In this document: piece after piece, positions 6,738 through 8,701 of the stretch
Numbering within the stretch: position 1 is the stretch's first letter
How the letters are laid out: each line of letters opens with the position of its first letter
Source: Clostridiales bacterium
GTDB lineage: Bacteria > Bacillota > Clostridia > Saccharofermentanales > UBA5734
Reading direction: 5' to 3'
Length of the DNA: 8,701 nucleotides
Assembly (NCBI GenBank): GCA_003532195.1
Contig: DOFA01000267.1
Location: forward strand, 6,613-15,313
Program-made: the position numbers and the translations under genes
The notes under the pieces: model-generated
The model's input: only the letters and a program-made list of their open reading frames with translations
Databases searched by the model: none
What the model was told of the DNA's origin: nothing

Positions 6738-8525
6738 TTATCCGAGCTTTGCTTTATATGCCTCGTAGTAATCGACATAATATTTGAGATACTCGGACAT
6801 GCCAAGGTTCTCCAGCTCGGTGAGATAGCTGTCGAACTCATTGAGCGAACGGGTGCCTGTGATGAACTTCGCAGTCTCGGCGCGGACATAGGAATTGATC
6901 ACGGTCGCGAGGTCGCTGATGCGATTGTTGGTTTCAGCGTCGAAAAATACTTTGGTGGGATAGCCTGCGGTCACATAATCGCTGAGCTTCTCAAGCTGTG
7001 AGATGCGGAAGAAGTTATCACCGTTGGTGGTAATAAGCGGCCTGGCGTATTCGGGATAGCCGCCGCGCTCCCACTTAATGTTATAGAAGGTCTCCTGGTT
7101 CTCGAGGGAGAAACCGGAGGTGTTGCCGATACCGGCGAAGCCGCCGTTCGGGTAGCACTCGTTGAGGTAGTATTCCCAGTTGTTGGGGTATTTCCCGTCA
7201 AGAACGTCCTGCTGCCTGAACAATTTATCTTTGTCGATGAACCAGCCGCCGCACATTCCCAGTGTCTCATCGCTGCCGGCCTGCGGGCCGCCCCAAGCGA
7301 ATACGTTGCCATCATCGCTGAAGAACCAGCTGCCGAGTCTGACCAGCAGCTCGGGGAATTTGGTATCCGCGGAGATGCAGTAATGTCCAGTGCTGAAGAA
7401 GTCGCTGTTGTACCACTGCTTGGTTGAGCTGATATCACTGGTAAGCGGAGAGAGTGATTCCCACTCCCCCCAGGTTTCGGGGAGACAAAGATAGGGGACG
7501 TAACCCATGGCGCCAAACTTGTCCTCAAGGGCGAGAGCGTTGAATTGCGTCAGATCCGTTGTAAAGAGGTCTTTTGAGACGAGTTCCTCATCATAAAGGG
7601 TTTTCATTGTTTCAAGGAATTCACGGTAATTCACATCTGCCGCAGGGATAACGACCTTGTCCTCACGGATAGCGGGAGACAGGCCGTAAGGGTCATTAGT
7701 GATATAGCCGAGGGCATTGAAGATGGCATAGCAGGGGTTAGGAGCGGAACTGGCAGTTGCAGTAGAATCGCTGCCATAGCCGCCGCCCATTGGGATGCTG
7801 TCGGGATACAGTTCCTTGAAAGCACGCAGCATATCAATGAACTCATCCAGAGTTCCCGGCGCATCGATGCCGGCCTCTTGAAGCCAGGTGCTGTTGATGA
7901 AGTAACGTGCCGCAGTGCCACCGAGGTCGGAAGGGCGTGCAGAGTTTGGAAGCGAATACAGCCCGCCGCCGGCACAGCTGACGGATGCGCGAAGTTTGGG
8001 ATAATATTCGAACCATGCGCTGAGCTCAGGGGTCAACTCCTCATTGACGTAAGGAGACCATTCCAGCAGCTGCTTGTTAGATTCACCGTAGGTGACGAGG
8101 TCACTAGTGGTGAGACCCATACAGAGCATCAGGTCCGGCAGATCACCGCCCGCGAACATCAGCGGCTTGCGCTCCGCCCACGCGGACCCCTGGATCATCT
8201 CGATCTCAAAAGTTAGGTTCATCTTCTGTTGGATCCAGGCGAAAAACCAGTAGTCATCTGGATTGCTGGTACCGTAGCCGTCGGCCTGGGTAGTCGCCAC
8301 CTTGATGGTGATGTCCTCGCCCTCATTAACGAGCGGATAGTAGGCATCAAGGTTGAGGTAAGTGGGATATGGACTCGTGGGTTCAGTGGTTGCGGTAGTT
8401 TCTTGTTCTTTGGTGGTTTGAGTGGTTGATGCCGCAGTGGTCTCTGCAGGTTTCTTGGTACAGGCAGCTATGCTGAATAACATCGCCAGCATGAGCAGCA
8501 GACAGAGGATTGTTTTCGGTCTCAT
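6738..8525 (-). CDS. Extracellular sugar-binding lipoprotein of an LplA-type ABC transporter
   Basis: The 595-residue protein captures an oligosaccharide outside the cell and delivers it to membrane permeases. Residues 1-21 form a lipoprotein signal peptide with a hydrophobic core and lipobox IAAC, making Cys22 the lipidated residue. A Thr/Glu-rich, low-complexity tether follows (about 23-50). The mature domain has the cluster-typical FAGGDLPDL (124-132). Its C-terminus, with LGMSEYLKYYVDYYEAYKAK, is characteristic of the large LplA/YtcQ-like binding proteins. These are longer than ordinary sugar-binding proteins (about 400-450 residues) and commonly import complex or polysaccharide-derived oligosaccharides. 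Many aromatic residues fit a sugar cleft. ATG 8525 is preceded by AAGGAG with 8-base spacing. The gene follows an LplC-type permease by about 100 bases and precedes the regulator. The ligand cannot be read from sequence. Alpha-galactosides or fucosylated glycans are inferred from downstream enzymes. Confidence 0.92.
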   Translation of the reverse strand: MRPKTILCLLLMLAMLFSIAACTKKPAETTAASTTQTTKEQETTATTEPTSPYPTYLNLDAYYPLVNEGEDITIKVATTQADGYGTSNPDDYWFFAWIQQKMNLTFEIEMIQGSAWAERKPLMFAGGDLPDLMLCMGLTTSDLVTYGESNKQLLEWSPYVNEELTPELSAWFEYYPKLRASVSCAGGGLYSLPNSARPSDLGGTAARYFINSTWLQEAGIDAPGTLDEFIDMLRAFKELYPDSIPMGGGYGSDSTATASSAPNPCYAIFNALGYITNDPYGLSPAIREDKVVIPAADVNYREFLETMKTLYDEELVSKDLFTTDLTQFNALALEDKFGAMGYVPYLCLPETWGEWESLSPLTSDISSTKQWYNSDFFSTGHYCISADTKFPELLVRLGSWFFSDDGNVFAWGGPQAGSDETLGMCGGWFIDKDKLFRQQDVLDGKYPNNWEYYLNECYPNGGFAGIGNTSGFSLENQETFYNIKWERGGYPEYARPLITTNGDNFFRISQLEKLSDYVTAGYPTKVFFDAETNNRISDLATVINSYVRAETAKFITGTRSLNEFDSYLTELENLGMSEYLKYYVDYYEAYKAKLG

Positions 8526-8533
8526 GTTCTCAA

Positions 8534-8539
8534 CTCCTT
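8534..8539 (-). promoter_or_regulatory. Ribosome binding site of the binding-lipoprotein gene
   Basis: AAGGAG on the minus strand stands 8 bases before the ATG at 8525, an optimal layout consistent with high expression of the binding protein. The rest of the gap up to the permease stop (8540-8627) holds no gene. It contains only AT-rich hexamers discussed under rejected items and a weak 5-bp hairpin (CAAAT-CAC-ATTTG). Confidence 0.8.
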
Positions 8540-8627
8540 AGATTATTATAATATTTTCCACTGTCAAAACCCATTGCCTCCGCGGCAGCAAATGTGATTT
8601 GGCAGTCAGAATCATATAAACAGCTTT

Positions 8628-8701
8628 TCAGCCCTTGAGGGAGCCGATCATGACGCCCTTGACAAAATACTTCTGCACAAAGGGGTACATGATGAGCATT
8701 G
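8628..8701 (-). CDS. Sugar ABC transporter permease, LplC/YtcP type (C-terminal fragment)
   Basis: Only the last 23 complete codons and the TGA stop (8628-8630) are inside the window. The readable tail is MLIMYPFVQKYFVKGVMIGS followed by LKG. This YPF-QKYFVKG-M-GS-KG ending is a recognisable signature of the second permease of LplABC-like sugar transporters (MalG-type membrane component), which sits in the cytoplasmic membrane and forms the channel with a partner permease. Position directly upstream of the binding-protein gene, on the same strand, matches the usual permease-permease-binding protein order. The partner permease should lie just beyond 8701. No ATPase gene is visible, and systems of this type often use a shared ATPase encoded elsewhere. 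The fragment is short, but the signature is specific. Confidence 0.85.
   Translation of the reverse strand, partial: MLIMYPFVQKYFVKGVMIGSLKG

Noticed and set aside
8375..8465. Low-complexity Thr/Glu-coding stretch at the binding-protein N-terminus as a possible repeat element
   Set aside because: It is the flexible tether normally found after the lipidated cysteine of Gram-positive binding lipoproteins. Codons vary and no nucleotide repeat unit is present.
8545..8567. TTGACA (8562-8567) and TATAAT (8545-8550) on the minus strand upstream of the binding-protein gene
   Set aside because: Both hexamers are exact consensus, but the spacer is only 11 bases, far from the 16-18 needed. At 16 bases the -10 would be TAATCT, a weak match. 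A dedicated promoter here is possible but not supported.

Overview
The window looks like part of a carbohydrate-uptake and degradation locus from a Gram-positive anaerobe of the Firmicutes (Clostridia-like). The evidence is an LplA/LplC-type ABC sugar transporter with a lipoprotein binding component, a membrane-anchored AraC regulator of the kind Clostridia and Paenibacillus keep beside such transporters, strong AAGGAG ribosome binding sites, and cytoplasmic glycosidases without signal peptides. The assignment comes from gene content and protein style only. No rRNA or other marker is present.

All genes lie on the minus strand, so transcription runs from the high coordinates to the low ones. 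In that order they are: the last 23 codons of an inner-membrane sugar ABC permease (8628-8701); a solute-binding lipoprotein (6738-8525); an intercistronic stem-loop (6663-6702) followed by a candidate extended -10 promoter (6653-6661); a membrane-bound AraC-family regulator (4558-6666, true start probably inside this frame); a TIM-barrel sugar isomerase/epimerase (3616-4530); a GH36 alpha-galactosidase-like enzyme (1581-3599); and a glycoside hydrolase of the GHL6/GH151 alpha-L-fucosidase-like type (1-1540) that runs off the window. The last three gaps are short (27, 16 and 40 bases), and the GH36 ribosome binding site sits directly after the isomerase stop, so the four downstream genes read as one operon.

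A plausible working model is that the lipoprotein and permeases import an oligosaccharide carrying alpha-galactosyl and possibly alpha-fucosyl ends. The two cytoplasmic glycosidases then trim it, the isomerase acts on a released or derived sugar, and the regulator senses a signal outside the membrane and controls the locus. The transporter ATPase is not in the window. Substrate, isomerase reaction and regulator ligand are inferences.

The glycosidase half (about 1-3600) is visibly richer in G+C than the transporter/regulator half, with the change close to the isomerase/GH36 junction. No tRNA, rRNA, CRISPR array, insertion sequence or phage gene was seen. No gap between genes exceeds about 100 bases. 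The long plus-strand frames are antisense shadows of the GC-rich glycosidase genes.
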